DNA from: Brevibacterium sp. W7.2
Lineage (GTDB): Bacteria > Actinomycetota > Actinomycetes > Actinomycetales > Brevibacteriaceae
Length of the DNA stretch: 64,000 bases
Direction: 5' to 3'
Assembly (NCBI RefSeq): GCF_018137945.1
Contig: NZ_CP073089.1
Location: forward strand, 2,356,001 to 2,420,000
The notes below the pieces were generated by a model. That model was given only the letters and a program-made list of their open reading frames with translations, searched no databases and had not been told where the DNA came from. Position numbers and translations under genes: made by a program. Shown in pieces: positions 19,251 through 27,554 of this stretch. Position 1 is the stretch's first letter. The number at the start of each line of letters is the position of its first letter.

Positions 19251-19713
19251 CCCGCGTCACTCCGTCCCGGGCCAATGTCATGTGAAGCAGCGGATACGGC
19301 AGTCCGGCGGCGTCGACGGGGCTGCGTCCGGTGACGGTGAAGCCGCGACTCAGATAGAACCCGTAGGCCTGCTCATTCTGCTCGTTGACGTCGACGGCCG
19401 TCACATCGTCGGCGGAGACGACATGGTCGAGAAGCCTCGTCCCGACTCCCTCGCCTCGGTGGTCGGCGTCGATGAAGAGCATCTCGAGGCTTCCATCGGC
19501 GGTGCCGGCGAAGCCGACGGCGACTCCGCCGCGCTCGGCGACGGTGAGACGGACATGCGGGAAGTAGTCCGAGGCCAGCCGCTCCTCGATGGCGTCGCGG
19601 TGGTCGTCGGCGAGGAAATCGTGCGTCGCGAGCACCGACGAACGCCAGATGTCGACGAGCCGCGGGTAGTCCTCGGCGCCTCGTGCCGGGCGGATGAGCA
19701 GGGAGTCGGCCAT
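19246..19713 (-). CDS. GNAT-family N-acetyltransferase
   Basis: 155 residues. LLIRPARGAEDYPRLVDIWRSSV is the opening strand-helix; EMLFIDADHRGEGVGTRLLDHVV is the acetyl-CoA loop (R-G-E-G-V-G); NEQNEQAYGFYLSRGF the C-terminal signature. It resembles the YjaB/YafP type of small acetyltransferase. The ATG at 19713 has AAGGTGG upstream, and a TAAGGT hexamer that could also give a leaderless message. The 3' end runs into a tandem repeat. Confidence 0.87.
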   Translation of the reverse strand: MADSLLIRPARGAEDYPRLVDIWRSSVLATHDFLADDHRDAIEERLASDYFPHVRLTVAERGGVAVGFAGTADGSLEMLFIDADHRGEGVGTRLLDHVVSADDVTAVDVNEQNEQAYGFYLSRGFTVTGRSPVDAAGLPYPLLHMTLARDGVTRD

Positions 19714-19741
19714 GGCGACCACCTTAGTCGACCACGGGCGC

Positions 19742-20980
19742 TCATCCGCGCACAGTCCCCGACCGTCCCGCGCCGAGGACGGTGCTGAGACCGAGCCCGG
19801 CGAGCACGATGACGAGGATGGCGCTCAATCCGATCATCGCCGTCGTCGACGGCAGGACGGTGACCGCCAGGCCCAGGCCGACGACGGGGACGATGAGACC
19901 GAGGTAGGCGACGAGGAAGAGACCGGCCAGGGCCGCTCCGCGACGGTCCGCCGAGGTGGTCGCGAGGATCGTGCCGACCGCGCCCTTGAAGAGGAAGCCG
20001 GCGCCGGCGCCGGCGACCGCTCCTCCGACGAGGAAGAGCACGAGGCTGGCCGAGACCGTGCCGGCGACGAGGAAGCCGAAGCCGAGGATCTCGGCAAGCA
20101 CTCCGACCCTCAGCCGCACCGGGGGTGCCATCCGCTGGGTCGCGGTCTGGGCGAGCGCGGCGGCGGCGAAGACGACGAACGTCACCGCACCGGCGATGAG
20201 TCTGCTGGGTTCGTGGAGCGCCTCGGCGAGGAACTCCGGGGTCACCGAGGTGAAGACACCGAAGACGGAGAAGGCCGCCAGTGCCGCAACGGCGGCCTGC
20301 CAGAAGCCGCCCCCGGCCCTGGCCCCGCCGGGCAGCTGGGGCCGGTAGCTCGGACGCGACGGCTGCACGTCGACGGTCTCGGGGGCAAGGGCGACGGCGA
20401 CGATCGACGCGATGAGGAGGACGAGGAACACGAGGTAGGGCACGACGAGGGGGCCGGTGACGTATTGGGCGAGGAAGCCGGCGATCAGCGGGCCGAGTCC
20501 GAGCCCGCCGATGTTCGCAGCGATCGAGACGACCTCGGAGCGGGCGGAGTCGGTCGCATGCGGGCGGTGGCGGCTGTGGAGTTCGTGGAGGTGCGCCGTC
20601 GCCGTGGCGGTGAGCATGCCGATGCCCAGTCCCGAGATGAACCGGGCGGCGATGAGCCCGGGCAGATCCGGCCAGAGGAGGAAGATGACCGCCGAGGCGG
20701 CCTCGAGGGCGAGCGCGGGGATGATGATGCGCTTGCGGCCCACCCAGTCGGAGATGTGGCCGACGAGGATGAGGCTGATGACGACGCCGACGGCATAGAC
20801 GGAGAAGACGATGGTGACGACGAACGTCGAGAAGCCGTCGCGCTCGGCGTAGAGCGGGTAGAGCGGGGTCGGCAGCGTCGAGTAGGCCATGCCGATGAGG
20901 AAGGCGGCGGCGACGAGCCAGAAGCCGAGGCCATGTCGGGTGCTCGTTGTCGTGGGCGTGCTGTGCAGTGTCGTCGTCAT
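19742..20980 (-). CDS. Major facilitator superfamily transporter
   Basis: 412 residues, about 12 hydrophobic helices. The loop 2-3 motif reads GHISDWVGRKRIIIPALALE, the MFS A-motif, and ARFISGLGIGMLTATATAHLHEL is a second MFS feature. It probably exports a small toxic compound or drug. It is divergent from the LysR gene at 21110 across 129 bp, the usual arrangement for LysR control. The ATG at 20980 starts just before the first helix; an open frame runs further upstream without family sequence. Confidence 0.9.
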   Translation of the reverse strand: MTTTLHSTPTTTSTRHGLGFWLVAAAFLIGMAYSTLPTPLYPLYAERDGFSTFVVTIVFSVYAVGVVISLILVGHISDWVGRKRIIIPALALEAASAVIFLLWPDLPGLIAARFISGLGIGMLTATATAHLHELHSRHRPHATDSARSEVVSIAANIGGLGLGPLIAGFLAQYVTGPLVVPYLVFLVLLIASIVAVALAPETVDVQPSRPSYRPQLPGGARAGGGFWQAAVAALAAFSVFGVFTSVTPEFLAEALHEPSRLIAGAVTFVVFAAAALAQTATQRMAPPVRLRVGVLAEILGFGFLVAGTVSASLVLFLVGGAVAGAGAGFLFKGAVGTILATTSADRRGAALAGLFLVAYLGLIVPVVGLGLAVTVLPSTTAMIGLSAILVIVLAGLGLSTVLGAGRSGTVRG

Positions 20981-21064
20981 GCGGGGTCGTGCCTCTCGAT
21001 CGTCAGGGGCGCCCATTGGAGGGGCGCTTCTTCCACTGTCCACCCGAACAGTCATCGTGTCCAA

Positions 21065-21075
21065 CGAATAATTCG
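21065..21075. promoter_or_regulatory. CGAAT-A-ATTCG inverted repeat between MFS and LysR genes
   Basis: A perfect 5-bp-arm repeat in the divergent region. GATAAT (21098-21103) ends 6 nt before the LysR ATG and is a -10 candidate. The repeat is suited as a LysR contact, though LysR sites usually have T-N11-A spacing. Confidence 0.35.
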
Positions 21076-21109
21076 GATATGAGAAATCGCCTCGTGCGAT
21101 AATTGGCGG

Positions 21110-22054
21110 ATGGATCTTCGCCAGCTCGAGTACTTCGTCGCTGTGGCGAATGCGCAGAGCTTCACCCGTGCCGCCGAGTCCCTCCACGTCTCGCAGTCGA
21201 CCGTCTCAGCGGGGATCCAGGCCCTCGAGCGGGAGGTGGGCGTGCCGCTCATCATCAGGACGACGCGGCAGTTCCATCTCTCCCCCGCAGGAGAGGAACT
21301 CCTCGTCCGCGGACAAGGGCTTCTCGCCGACGAGCAGGCCGCGCTCGCGGCCGTCCGGCAGGTCGACGGGGTCGTCAGCGGTCGGCTCCGCCTCGGTGCG
21401 CCGACGTTCGAGCCCCCGTTCGATCTCCCCGAACTCCTCGCCCGCTTCCGGCAGCGCTACCCGGCGGTCGAGCTGCAGCTGATCTCCTCCCCGACTGGGT
21501 CGGTGGGGATGCGCCAGGACGTCGTCGACAACCAGCTCGATGCGGCGTTCTCCTCGGATGCCGCGCCCCATCCGGCGCTGTCGGTGCGCGAGATCGCGCG
21601 CACTCCGGTCGTCCTCGTCGTCGCAGGCGACCATGAGCTGGCGTCCAGGCGCTCCGCGACGCTGGCCGACATCGCGGCCGAACCGTTCATCGACTTCCCA
21701 CCGGGATTCGGGCTCCGCGCGATCGCCGACGAGGCCTTCCGCAGGTCGGGACTGCGCCGCTCGGTCATGGTCGAATCATCGACGGCGGCGATGATCCTCG
21801 CGTTCGTCCGCAACGGCCTCGGCATCGCTCTGCTCCCCGAATCCGCTGACGGCGAGCAGCCCGGAATCGTCACCCTCTCCCTCAGCGACGCCGACCTGAC
21901 GTGGACCGTCTCACTCATCTGCCATGCGCGCCGGTGGCAGCCTCCCGCCCTCGGCGCTCTCATCGGACTTCTCGATGACGCCGAGGCGGAGGACGGCGGC
22001 AGCAGCGGCAAAGCCGCCGGCCATGGGAGTCCAAGCAGAGCCGAACATCGCTGA
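21110..22054 (+). CDS. LysR-family transcriptional regulator
   Basis: 314 residues. The helix-turn-helix is at 1-60: MDLRQLEYFVAVANAQSFTR, then AESLHVSQSTVSAGIQALE. The C-terminal effector domain begins about residue 90 (GRLRLGAPTFEP) and includes GLGIALLPES. The last 30 residues are Gly/Ser/Ala-rich and variable. GATAAT ends 6 nt before the ATG, so the message is probably leaderless. It most likely controls the divergent MFS gene. Confidence 0.92.
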   Translation: MDLRQLEYFVAVANAQSFTRAAESLHVSQSTVSAGIQALEREVGVPLIIRTTRQFHLSPAGEELLVRGQGLLADEQAALAAVRQVDGVVSGRLRLGAPTFEPPFDLPELLARFRQRYPAVELQLISSPTGSVGMRQDVVDNQLDAAFSSDAAPHPALSVREIARTPVVLVVAGDHELASRRSATLADIAAEPFIDFPPGFGLRAIADEAFRRSGLRRSVMVESSTAAMILAFVRNGLGIALLPESADGEQPGIVTLSLSDADLTWTVSLICHARRWQPPALGALIGLLDDAEAEDGGSSGKAAGHGSPSRAEHR

Positions 22055-22080
22055 CGTGATCGAACAGTCACCTTGTCGGG

Positions 22081-22109
22081 TGGACACGCCTCGGCGACGG
22101 GCATAGACT
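22081..22109 (+). promoter_or_regulatory. Promoter for gldA
   Basis: TGGACA (22081-22086) and TAGACT (22104-22109) are separated by 17 nt, a good match to the housekeeping sigma consensus. The predicted start, about 7 nt further, gives a leader of about 100 nt before the ATG at 22216. Confidence 0.6.
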
Positions 22110-22215
22110 GGCCGCGCGCTCCGGCACAGGAGCGATCCCCATCGGCTGACCGACGGGTCTCATCCACGGCTCGCTGCGTCGGCTCGGGAAGCCACTCGCA
22201 GGAAGGACAGACCCC

Positions 22216-23352
22216 ATGTACGCATTCTCCAGCCCCTCGCACTACGTCCAAGGGAAGAACGTCATCGCCGACCTCGCCGACCATCTCGCACCCCTCGGCA
22301 CCACTCCGCTGCTCATCGCCGACGACACCGTCTGGGGTCTCGTCGAAGCACCGATCGAGAAGAGCTTCACCGACGCGGGCGTCGACGTCGTCCGCGAGTC
22401 ATTCAGCGGCTTCGCCACCCCCGAGACGATCGACGGACTGGTCGAGCGCATCCGGTCGGGCGGTCATGATGTCATCGTCGGCCTCGGCGGAGGTTCGGCG
22501 ATCGATTCGGCCAAGGCCGCCGGGCACAAAGCCGGCATCAAGTGGGCATCGATTCCCACCGCGGCGTCCTCGGATGCTCCCACCTCGGGGCTGTCGGTCG
22601 TCTACACCGCTGACGGCGAGTTCCTCGAGTACCGCTTCTTCCACAAAAACCCCGACCTCGTCCTCATCGACACCCAGCTCGTGGCCAACGCACCGGTGAA
22701 CTTCCTCATCGCCGGCATCGGCGATGCGCTCGCGACCTGGATCGAAGCGCGGGCCACCGCACGCGGCACCGGTGAGACGATGTCCGGTGGGCGCCCGACC
22801 CAGGCGGGCACCGCGCTGGCGCATCTGAGCTGGGAGATCCTCCACGAGAACGCCCTCGCAGCGATCGACGCGGTCAACGCGAAGACTGTCACCCCGGCCC
22901 TCGAGGCCGTCGTCGAGGCGAACACCCTGCTCTCCGGTCTCGGCTTCGAGGCCGGCGGCCTGGCGGCTGCCCATGCGATCCACGACGGGCTGACGGCGGC
23001 TCCGCAGACCCACGGTCTCGCCCACGGGCAGAAGGTCAACGTCGGCACTCTCGCCCAGCTGATCATGGAAGGCGCCGATGCCGAGGAGATCGAGGACTTC
23101 ATCGAGTTCACGACCCGTGTCGGTCTGCCCAACACGCTCACCGAGGTGGGGCTGAGTCCTGATGACGCGAAGGAGCTTGAGGCGGTGGCGAAGGCGGCGA
23201 CCGTGCCCGAGGAGACGATCCACAATATGCCGTTCCCGGTGACCCCGGAGATGGTCGTCGACGCCCTGCGCGCGGTCGAATCCGTCTCCCGCCGGGTGCG
23301 GGCCGAGCGCGGGCTCCCCGAGCCGAAGAAGTACGAAGCGAAGGGGCACTGA
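22216..23352 (+). CDS. gldA: Glycerol dehydrogenase (GldA-type, metal-dependent)
   Basis: 378 residues. NAD loop VIVGLGGGSAIDSAKAAGH and the GldA signature IPTAASSDAPTSGLSVVYT are clear, with the metal ligands D in GIGDALATW and two His in AAHAIHDGL and THGLAHGQKV. It oxidises glycerol to dihydroxyacetone with NAD. The ATG follows GGAAGGACAG. The C-terminus (ERGLPEPKKYEAKGH) is slightly longer than in E. coli. No dihydroxyacetone kinase lies in the window. Confidence 0.93.
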   Translation: MYAFSSPSHYVQGKNVIADLADHLAPLGTTPLLIADDTVWGLVEAPIEKSFTDAGVDVVRESFSGFATPETIDGLVERIRSGGHDVIVGLGGGSAIDSAKAAGHKAGIKWASIPTAASSDAPTSGLSVVYTADGEFLEYRFFHKNPDLVLIDTQLVANAPVNFLIAGIGDALATWIEARATARGTGETMSGGRPTQAGTALAHLSWEILHENALAAIDAVNAKTVTPALEAVVEANTLLSGLGFEAGGLAAAHAIHDGLTAAPQTHGLAHGQKVNVGTLAQLIMEGADAEEIEDFIEFTTRVGLPNTLTEVGLSPDDAKELEAVAKAATVPEETIHNMPFPVTPEMVVDALRAVESVSRRVRAERGLPEPKKYEAKGH

Positions 23353-23405
23353 GCCTCTTGTGCCCTGCCCGCACTGAGCGGACTCCTCGATAGGTCGACG
23401 TGATG

Positions 23406-23435
23406 CGAACCCCGGCGTTGTGATGTCGGGGTTCG
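23406..23435. terminator. Hairpin downstream of gldA
   Basis: CGAACCCCG (23406-23414) pairs with CGGGGTTCG (23427-23435) across a 12-nt loop. No T-tract follows, as is common in actinobacteria. It lies between gldA and the DUF3263 gene. Confidence 0.5.
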
Positions 23436-23469
23436 TGTGCGTCGATGAGTTCGTGCGAGACTGTGCGTC

Positions 23470-23739
23470 GTGATTCCAGGCACCGTCAACGAACTCTCCG
23501 CCCATGATCGGATGATCCTCGACTTCGAGCGATCACCGTCATCGGCGGCCACCCGCATGGTTCTGTGCCGACGCATCGAACTGGCCGTCGAGAGGTATTC
23601 CGCGGTGCTCGAAGGACTCGCTGACACCGACGCGGCATTCGGCTACGCCCCGGATGTCGTCACTCGCATCCGCCGACTGCGGTCGGAACGCTTCGCCTTC
23701 GAACGACGGAAGGGCCGCTGGCGCTCGTTCATGCCGTAA
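23470..23739 (+). CDS. DUF3263-like protein
   Basis: 89 residues from a GTG. The pattern LSAHDRMILDFERS near the start and VVTRIRRLRSERF near the end fits DUF3263, an actinobacterial family resembling a DNA-binding helical bundle and of unknown function. GAGACT ends 7 nt before the GTG, so a leaderless start is likely. The central part (SSAATRMVLCRRIELAVERY) is divergent from the family consensus W-x-x-x-G-x-K-E as I recall it. Confidence 0.75.
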   Translation: MIPGTVNELSAHDRMILDFERSPSSAATRMVLCRRIELAVERYSAVLEGLADTDAAFGYAPDVVTRIRRLRSERFAFERRKGRWRSFMP

Positions 23740-23764
23740 GACGCTCGTTCATCCGGTACCGCGC

Positions 23765-24913
23765 TCAGCCGAAGGTCTTGCGAAGCGTGGCCACCGAGAT
23801 GTGCGGCCAGCCGACGATCCCCTGGTCCGGCATGAGCAGGATGCGGAAGTTGAGGACGCACATCTGCGCGTATTGGATCTGCATGATCGTCGGCTGATCC
23901 GGATGGGTGAGCCGCTCGACCCACATGGTCGCGTAGACGAGCGTGGTCTGCGCATTCGGCCCTTTGTCTCCCGTCGGTACTCCCCCGAGCAGAAAGGGCG
24001 AGTTCGTCAGGCCTCCGTCGGCGAGTTGCGGTTCGACGGTGACGTGCGGGCCGTACGGATCGTTCCGGTGTCTGCGGAAGCCGACCTTGGCCTGCGTCAT
24101 CACGTTGATCGCGACCCCATCGATCGAGTAACCGGCCTCGACTTTGTCATGGATATCGGCCTGGAGAAGGCGAATGGGATCGTTGACGACATCCTGCATC
24201 GGCACGCCGAGGATCTGGTCGGGAAGCGGTGGCTCCGGCGGGTGCGTGTTGTAGGGAGTGCGGGGGTTCTCCGGGCCTTCGGCGATGCTGAGGTCGAACT
24301 GCTGGAACGGTTTGAGGTGATCGGTGCGTGAGGTCCCGGCCTCCGAGCTGCCGGCCGCGTTCATGATCGCTTCCTCAGGCGGTGTCACCCCGGTGATCGG
24401 GGTGCTGTTGAAGGAGAGGAAGTCCGAGTATCCGTACGGCTGGTCGCCGATGGGAAGCACCGGTGGCGCACCGGAGAACGGCACGACCGTTCCCTGGGCG
24501 ATGAGGGTGTTGCCGTGCGGGATCGACGACATGCGGTAGACGATCTGCCCGTTCGAGGGATTGCGCAGAGGCGGATACTCGGCCGGCGGTTGGATCATCC
24601 ACATGCCGGGTTCGATGTGCAGCGCGCTGTGGGTGTCCTTGTCGCTGACCTTGTGCAGGTACGTGAGGCCGTGGAGATCGACACCGTCTCCGCCGCAGGC
24701 ACGGTTGGGCACCGGTGAACCGATCGGCGTGACGTCGTAGGTTTCCTCGGTCTGGTTGAGCTGGAGATAGAGATTCGCGTGCCCGGAGTAGTCAGGTCGG
24801 GAGATCAGGTTGAATCCGTGTCCGCGCCAGGAGCCCGCGAGTTCCTGCAGACCACCCAGACACGAGAGCACATTGCTGTTGTCCGGGCTGAAGCGAACCG
24901 TTGACTCCGACAT
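23765..24913 (-). CDS. Heme-binding-protein-like protein
   Basis: 382 residues from the ATG at 24913, which has GAAGGAGA 7 nt upstream. LQELAGSWRGHGFNLISRPD, then IGSPVPNRACGG, GLTYLHKVSD, LHIEPGMWMIQP and IPHGNTLIAQGTV resemble a bacterial family often labelled heme-binding protein with a lipocalin/nitrobindin-like barrel start. The function is unproven, and no heme ligand can be assigned from sequence. It has no signal peptide, so it is cytoplasmic. The gene is a single unit. I hold the family label loosely. Confidence 0.5.
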   Translation of the reverse strand: MSESTVRFSPDNSNVLSCLGGLQELAGSWRGHGFNLISRPDYSGHANLYLQLNQTEETYDVTPIGSPVPNRACGGDGVDLHGLTYLHKVSDKDTHSALHIEPGMWMIQPPAEYPPLRNPSNGQIVYRMSSIPHGNTLIAQGTVVPFSGAPPVLPIGDQPYGYSDFLSFNSTPITGVTPPEEAIMNAAGSSEAGTSRTDHLKPFQQFDLSIAEGPENPRTPYNTHPPEPPLPDQILGVPMQDVVNDPIRLLQADIHDKVEAGYSIDGVAINVMTQAKVGFRRHRNDPYGPHVTVEPQLADGGLTNSPFLLGGVPTGDKGPNAQTTLVYATMWVERLTHPDQPTIMQIQYAQMCVLNFRILLMPDQGIVGWPHISVATLRKTFG

Positions 24914-25090
24914 CGCGCACTCTCCTTCGAGGAAACCGGAATTCTCGGATCGAGCGGGCACGGCGGTCAGCCGCCGTCCGGGTCACCGCACTCTTCGGCC
25001 CCGGTGCTGCTTCCGAGGAAAGCCATCTTGCCACATGTCTGCATCGGCTGAACAGGTCTGCTCGGGAGAGCTCGGGCACCGAACAGCGTT

Positions 25091-25119
25091 CTTCCCGGCG
25101 CGGGTCCATCGCCGGGAAG
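25091..25119. terminator. Hairpin after the DUF1801 gene
   Basis: CTTCCCGGCG (25091-25100) pairs perfectly with CGCCGGGAAG (25110-25119) around a 9-nt loop. It begins 17 nt past the stop of the minus-strand DUF1801 gene and is placed to end that transcript. Confidence 0.55.
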
Positions 25120-25136
25120 AGCGCCGTGCGATGCGG

Positions 25137-25490
25137 TCAGCCGGACACCGAGCGAACGATCTCCGCGATCCGCTTCTCCGTGGCGGCATCGACGGTCTCG
25201 AAGTACCAGGCCGCGGGCATCAGCGACCCGTCGTCACCACCGGCTGAGTGGAACGGAGCCTTCTCGGTGAGTGCGAGGTTCAGCCGTTCGTCGTTGCGCA
25301 GGGTGATGAGTGCCGGAGTGCTCGCGGAGGCCGCGTAGGCAGGCATCCCGTACCAGATCCGGGGTTTGAGCTCCGGTGCAGTCGCCACGATGAGGTCGTG
25401 CACCTGTCGCATGATCGAGCGCCTCGGCTCGTCCATGGCTGCGATCTTGTCGAGGACCTGGCTGAGGTTCTTCTCATCCTTCGATGACAT
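25137..25490 (-). CDS. DUF1801-family protein
   Basis: 117 residues. LSQVLDKIAAMDEPRRSIMRQVHDLI followed by APELKPRIWYGMPAYA and ALITLRNDERLNLALTEKA is the DUF1801 (YdhG-like, iron-chaperone-fold) layout. The ATG at 25490 has AAAGGA upstream; an in-frame ATG at 25505 would add five residues. The function is unproven. Confidence 0.82.
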   Translation of the reverse strand: MSSKDEKNLSQVLDKIAAMDEPRRSIMRQVHDLIVATAPELKPRIWYGMPAYAASASTPALITLRNDERLNLALTEKAPFHSAGGDDGSLMPAAWYFETVDAATEKRIAEIVRSVSG

Positions 25491-25735
25491 GTCGTGTCCT
25501 TTCATCGGCCGATGTCGAACATCGGCGGGCAGAAGTCGGCGCATTGGAGCGCCGCACCCCATCCGGACTTGTCCTGAGGAACTCAAGTCTCTCCGCGATG
25601 ATTCACGTGATCCTCACGTGGAAGTGCAGTCGGTGACACTGAGCGCCACCGAGTTCAGTTTAGATGACACTCGTCATCTGGTGCCACGGCACGTCCGCAG
25701 TCCGCAGTATGCCAGCCAAGCTGCGCGGATGACCC

Positions 25736-26137
25736 TCACCTCAACCGAAGCAGCCCCGCCTGCGTCGGTTGGAACCCGTTCGCTTTGAGGTAGAAGTCTG
25801 CAAGGCCGGGTTCGAAATCGACGTGCATCCACTCACAGCCTCGGTCACGGGCTTCGGCAACGGCAATGTCGATGAGCTTGGAGCCAATTCCTTGACCTTG
25901 GTACGCCGGGAGGACTGCGGCATCGAGTATGAAAGCGTGGGCGCCCCCGTCCCCAACGACATTGACGAAACCGACGAGACCCGACTCGACCTCTGCCGTC
26001 ACCCAGAAGATGCTGTGCCGTTCGAGACGAGCCGACCATGGGACGACTGCTGTCGACTCTGATCCGAATGCCTGATGATGCAGGTCCGAGAGCGTCCGAT
26101 CGTCGAGTCCGGGCGAAATCTGAAACTCAGCAGTCAT
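25736..26137 (-). CDS. GNAT-family N-acetyltransferase
   Basis: 133 residues. LDDRTLSDLHHQAFG, VGFVNVVGDGGAHAFILDAAV, LPAYQGQGIGSKLIDIAV (acetyl-CoA loop Q-G-Q-G-I-G) and DFYLKANGFQPTQAGLLRL form a complete short GNAT. The acceptor is unknown. An ATG six codons upstream (26155) is an alternative start. Confidence 0.83.
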   Translation of the reverse strand: MTAEFQISPGLDDRTLSDLHHQAFGSESTAVVPWSARLERHSIFWVTAEVESGLVGFVNVVGDGGAHAFILDAAVLPAYQGQGIGSKLIDIAVAEARDRGCEWMHVDFEPGLADFYLKANGFQPTQAGLLRLR

Positions 26138-26320
26138 CGGAACTCTGCCCGGCATGAATCGCGACAGACGACGTCAGCGACGGTGTGTCGGTCACGGATC
26201 GTCATTCGTCGTCCCTGGCTCAAGTGTCATCATCCTTCTCCGAGGTCGGCAGAGCTTCAGCTCCATCGCAATGATCAGCGAATCCCTGACTTCATCAGCG
26301 ATTTCCTACTCTGGTGTCGA

Positions 26321-26881
26321 TCAGCGTATCGCGTTCAATAGCGAAGGAACGAGATCCGTCAAAGGCCAGGAGCTCCACCGAGTTTTGGTGCCAAACCAAC
26401 CTCGCGCGCCTACAGAGAGTGGCTTGACCATGATCAGGCATGGCGTGGCTTCACCCCAGAGATCGGTCTCCTCCAGCGGGAGAAAACCCCACTTCTCGTA
26501 GAACTGCCGCGTGCGGGCGTAATGCGGGTCCGAATGCGAGGCCCCCAGAGTCTTCACCTGCAACAAGGCCACGCGGCGGCGAACCGCGTCGTCCTCAATA
26601 GCCCGCAGCATCGCGGTGCCGACACCCGCCCCATGAACTGCCCGATCGACGACGATTAGATGCACCTCGGCAACGTGAGCGAAGTGACGTTCGACCAGCG
26701 TGACGCCAACGACACGGTCTCGGTCGTCCCGGACCGTCCAAGTCTCTTTCGAACGTGCGGCCTCGATGTACTCGGCGTTGGACTCAGACTGCCCGAACCT
26801 TTCGGGAACTGCAGCAAGCAAACGAGCCAGATCATCGGGCACTTGCTGGTCGAGCTCAGCGACCCAACCAATGCCACTCAC
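26321..26881 (-). CDS. GNAT acetyltransferase coupled to higA
   Basis: 186 residues from a GTG that overlaps the higA stop (GTGA at 26878-26881). VVGVTLVERHFAHVAEVHLIVV, AVHGAGVGTAMLRAIEDDAV (acetyl-CoA loop) and YARTRQFYEKWGFLPLEETD mark a GNAT. The C-terminal 30 residues (LSVGARGWFGTKTRWSSW) are atypical. The coupling to an antitoxin gene is notable: the enzyme may be an accessory of the HigBA module, but GNAT toxins usually pair with RHH antitoxins, so a toxin role is not assumed. Confidence 0.82.
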   Translation of the reverse strand: MSGIGWVAELDQQVPDDLARLLAAVPERFGQSESNAEYIEAARSKETWTVRDDRDRVVGVTLVERHFAHVAEVHLIVVDRAVHGAGVGTAMLRAIEDDAVRRRVALLQVKTLGASHSDPHYARTRQFYEKWGFLPLEETDLWGEATPCLIMVKPLSVGARGWFGTKTRWSSWPLTDLVPSLLNAIR

Positions 26882-27180
26882 GCGACGCTCAGCGGGGTGA
26901 TCGAAGCGATCTGCTCCCCCGCGAGTTCTTCCGCACGGTCGAGCTCGTAGTGACTCTGCAGGTTGATCCAGAATTCCGCAGATGTGCCGAAGTACCGCGC
27001 GAGACGCAGTGCGGTGTCTGCGGTGATCCCGCGCTTGCCGTGCACGATCTCATTGATCCGCCTGGGAGGGACGCCGATCGACACGGCGAGTTTGTTCTGG
27101 GTGATACCGAATCCCTCGATGAAGTCCTCCATGAGGACCTCCCCTGGGTGGATCGGCTCGATCTTGTCAGTGGTAGTCAA
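26878..27180 (-). CDS. higA: HigA-type XRE antitoxin
   Basis: 100 residues from a TTG at 27180, within the 3' end of higB and preceded by GGAGGTGGAGATCG. It reads TTTDKIEPIHPGEVLMEDF then GITQNKLAVSIGVPPRRINEIVHGKRGITADTALRLARYFG, the standard HigA/VapI helix-turn-helix order. It neutralises HigB and represses the operon. It overlaps higB by 14 nt and the GNAT by 4 nt. Confidence 0.9.
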   Translation of the reverse strand: MTTTDKIEPIHPGEVLMEDFIEGFGITQNKLAVSIGVPPRRINEIVHGKRGITADTALRLARYFGTSAEFWINLQSHYELDRAEELAGEQIASITPLSVA

Positions 27181-27448
27181 CGATCTCCACCTCCTCTGGT
27201 CCGGCGTCGGTCCACGCGAAGCAGATCCGCCACCGGTCGTTGATCCTGATGCTGTGCTGACCGGCCCGATCACCCTTGAGTGCCTCGAGCCGATTGCCGG
27301 GCGGGACACGGAGGTCCACAAGGTACTCTGCGGACCCCACCTGACGCAGCTTGCGCAACGCGACTCGGAGAATCCTCGGATCGATCGAGCGCACGCGTTC
27401 ACGGTGCCACAGCCGCTCGGTCTCCTTGTCGCCGAACGATCTGATCAC
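27167..27448 (-). CDS. higB: HigB-type mRNA interferase toxin (RelE superfamily)
   Basis: 93 residues from a GTG. MIRSFGDKETERLWHRERV opens the family, LRKLRQVGSAEYLVDLRVPPGNRLEALKGDRAGQHSIRINDRWRICFAWTD carries the conserved basic/aromatic catalytic face of HigB (R-x-x-P-G-N-R, IRINDRWRICF). It cleaves mRNA on ribosomes. TACACT ends 6 nt before the GTG, so the mRNA is probably leaderless, and a palindrome lies just upstream of it. Confidence 0.9.
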   Translation of the reverse strand: MIRSFGDKETERLWHRERVRSIDPRILRVALRKLRQVGSAEYLVDLRVPPGNRLEALKGDRAGQHSIRINDRWRICFAWTDAGPEEVEIVDYH

Positions 27449-27460
27449 GACTCCAGTGTA

Positions 27461-27475
27461 TGACGGGTTCCGTCA
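27461..27475. promoter_or_regulatory. TGACGG-GTT-CCGTCA operator upstream of higB
   Basis: A perfect 6-bp-arm inverted repeat directly upstream of the -10-like TACACT (27460-27455 on the minus strand) of higBA. The position, between the -10 and -35 regions, fits HigA autorepression. Confidence 0.6.
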
Positions 27476-27554
27476 ATAACGCTAGACGTCAAACCGGATC
27501 CACCGAGTTCCGGCACATTCCAACCTCTGCAGTTTGGCTGACGCGCGTCAGCCG

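Noticed and set aside
26321-26881. GNAT toxin of a TacT-type toxin-antitoxin pair
   Set aside because: The adjacent antitoxin is HigA with its own HigB toxin; no RHH/DUF1778 antitoxin is present.
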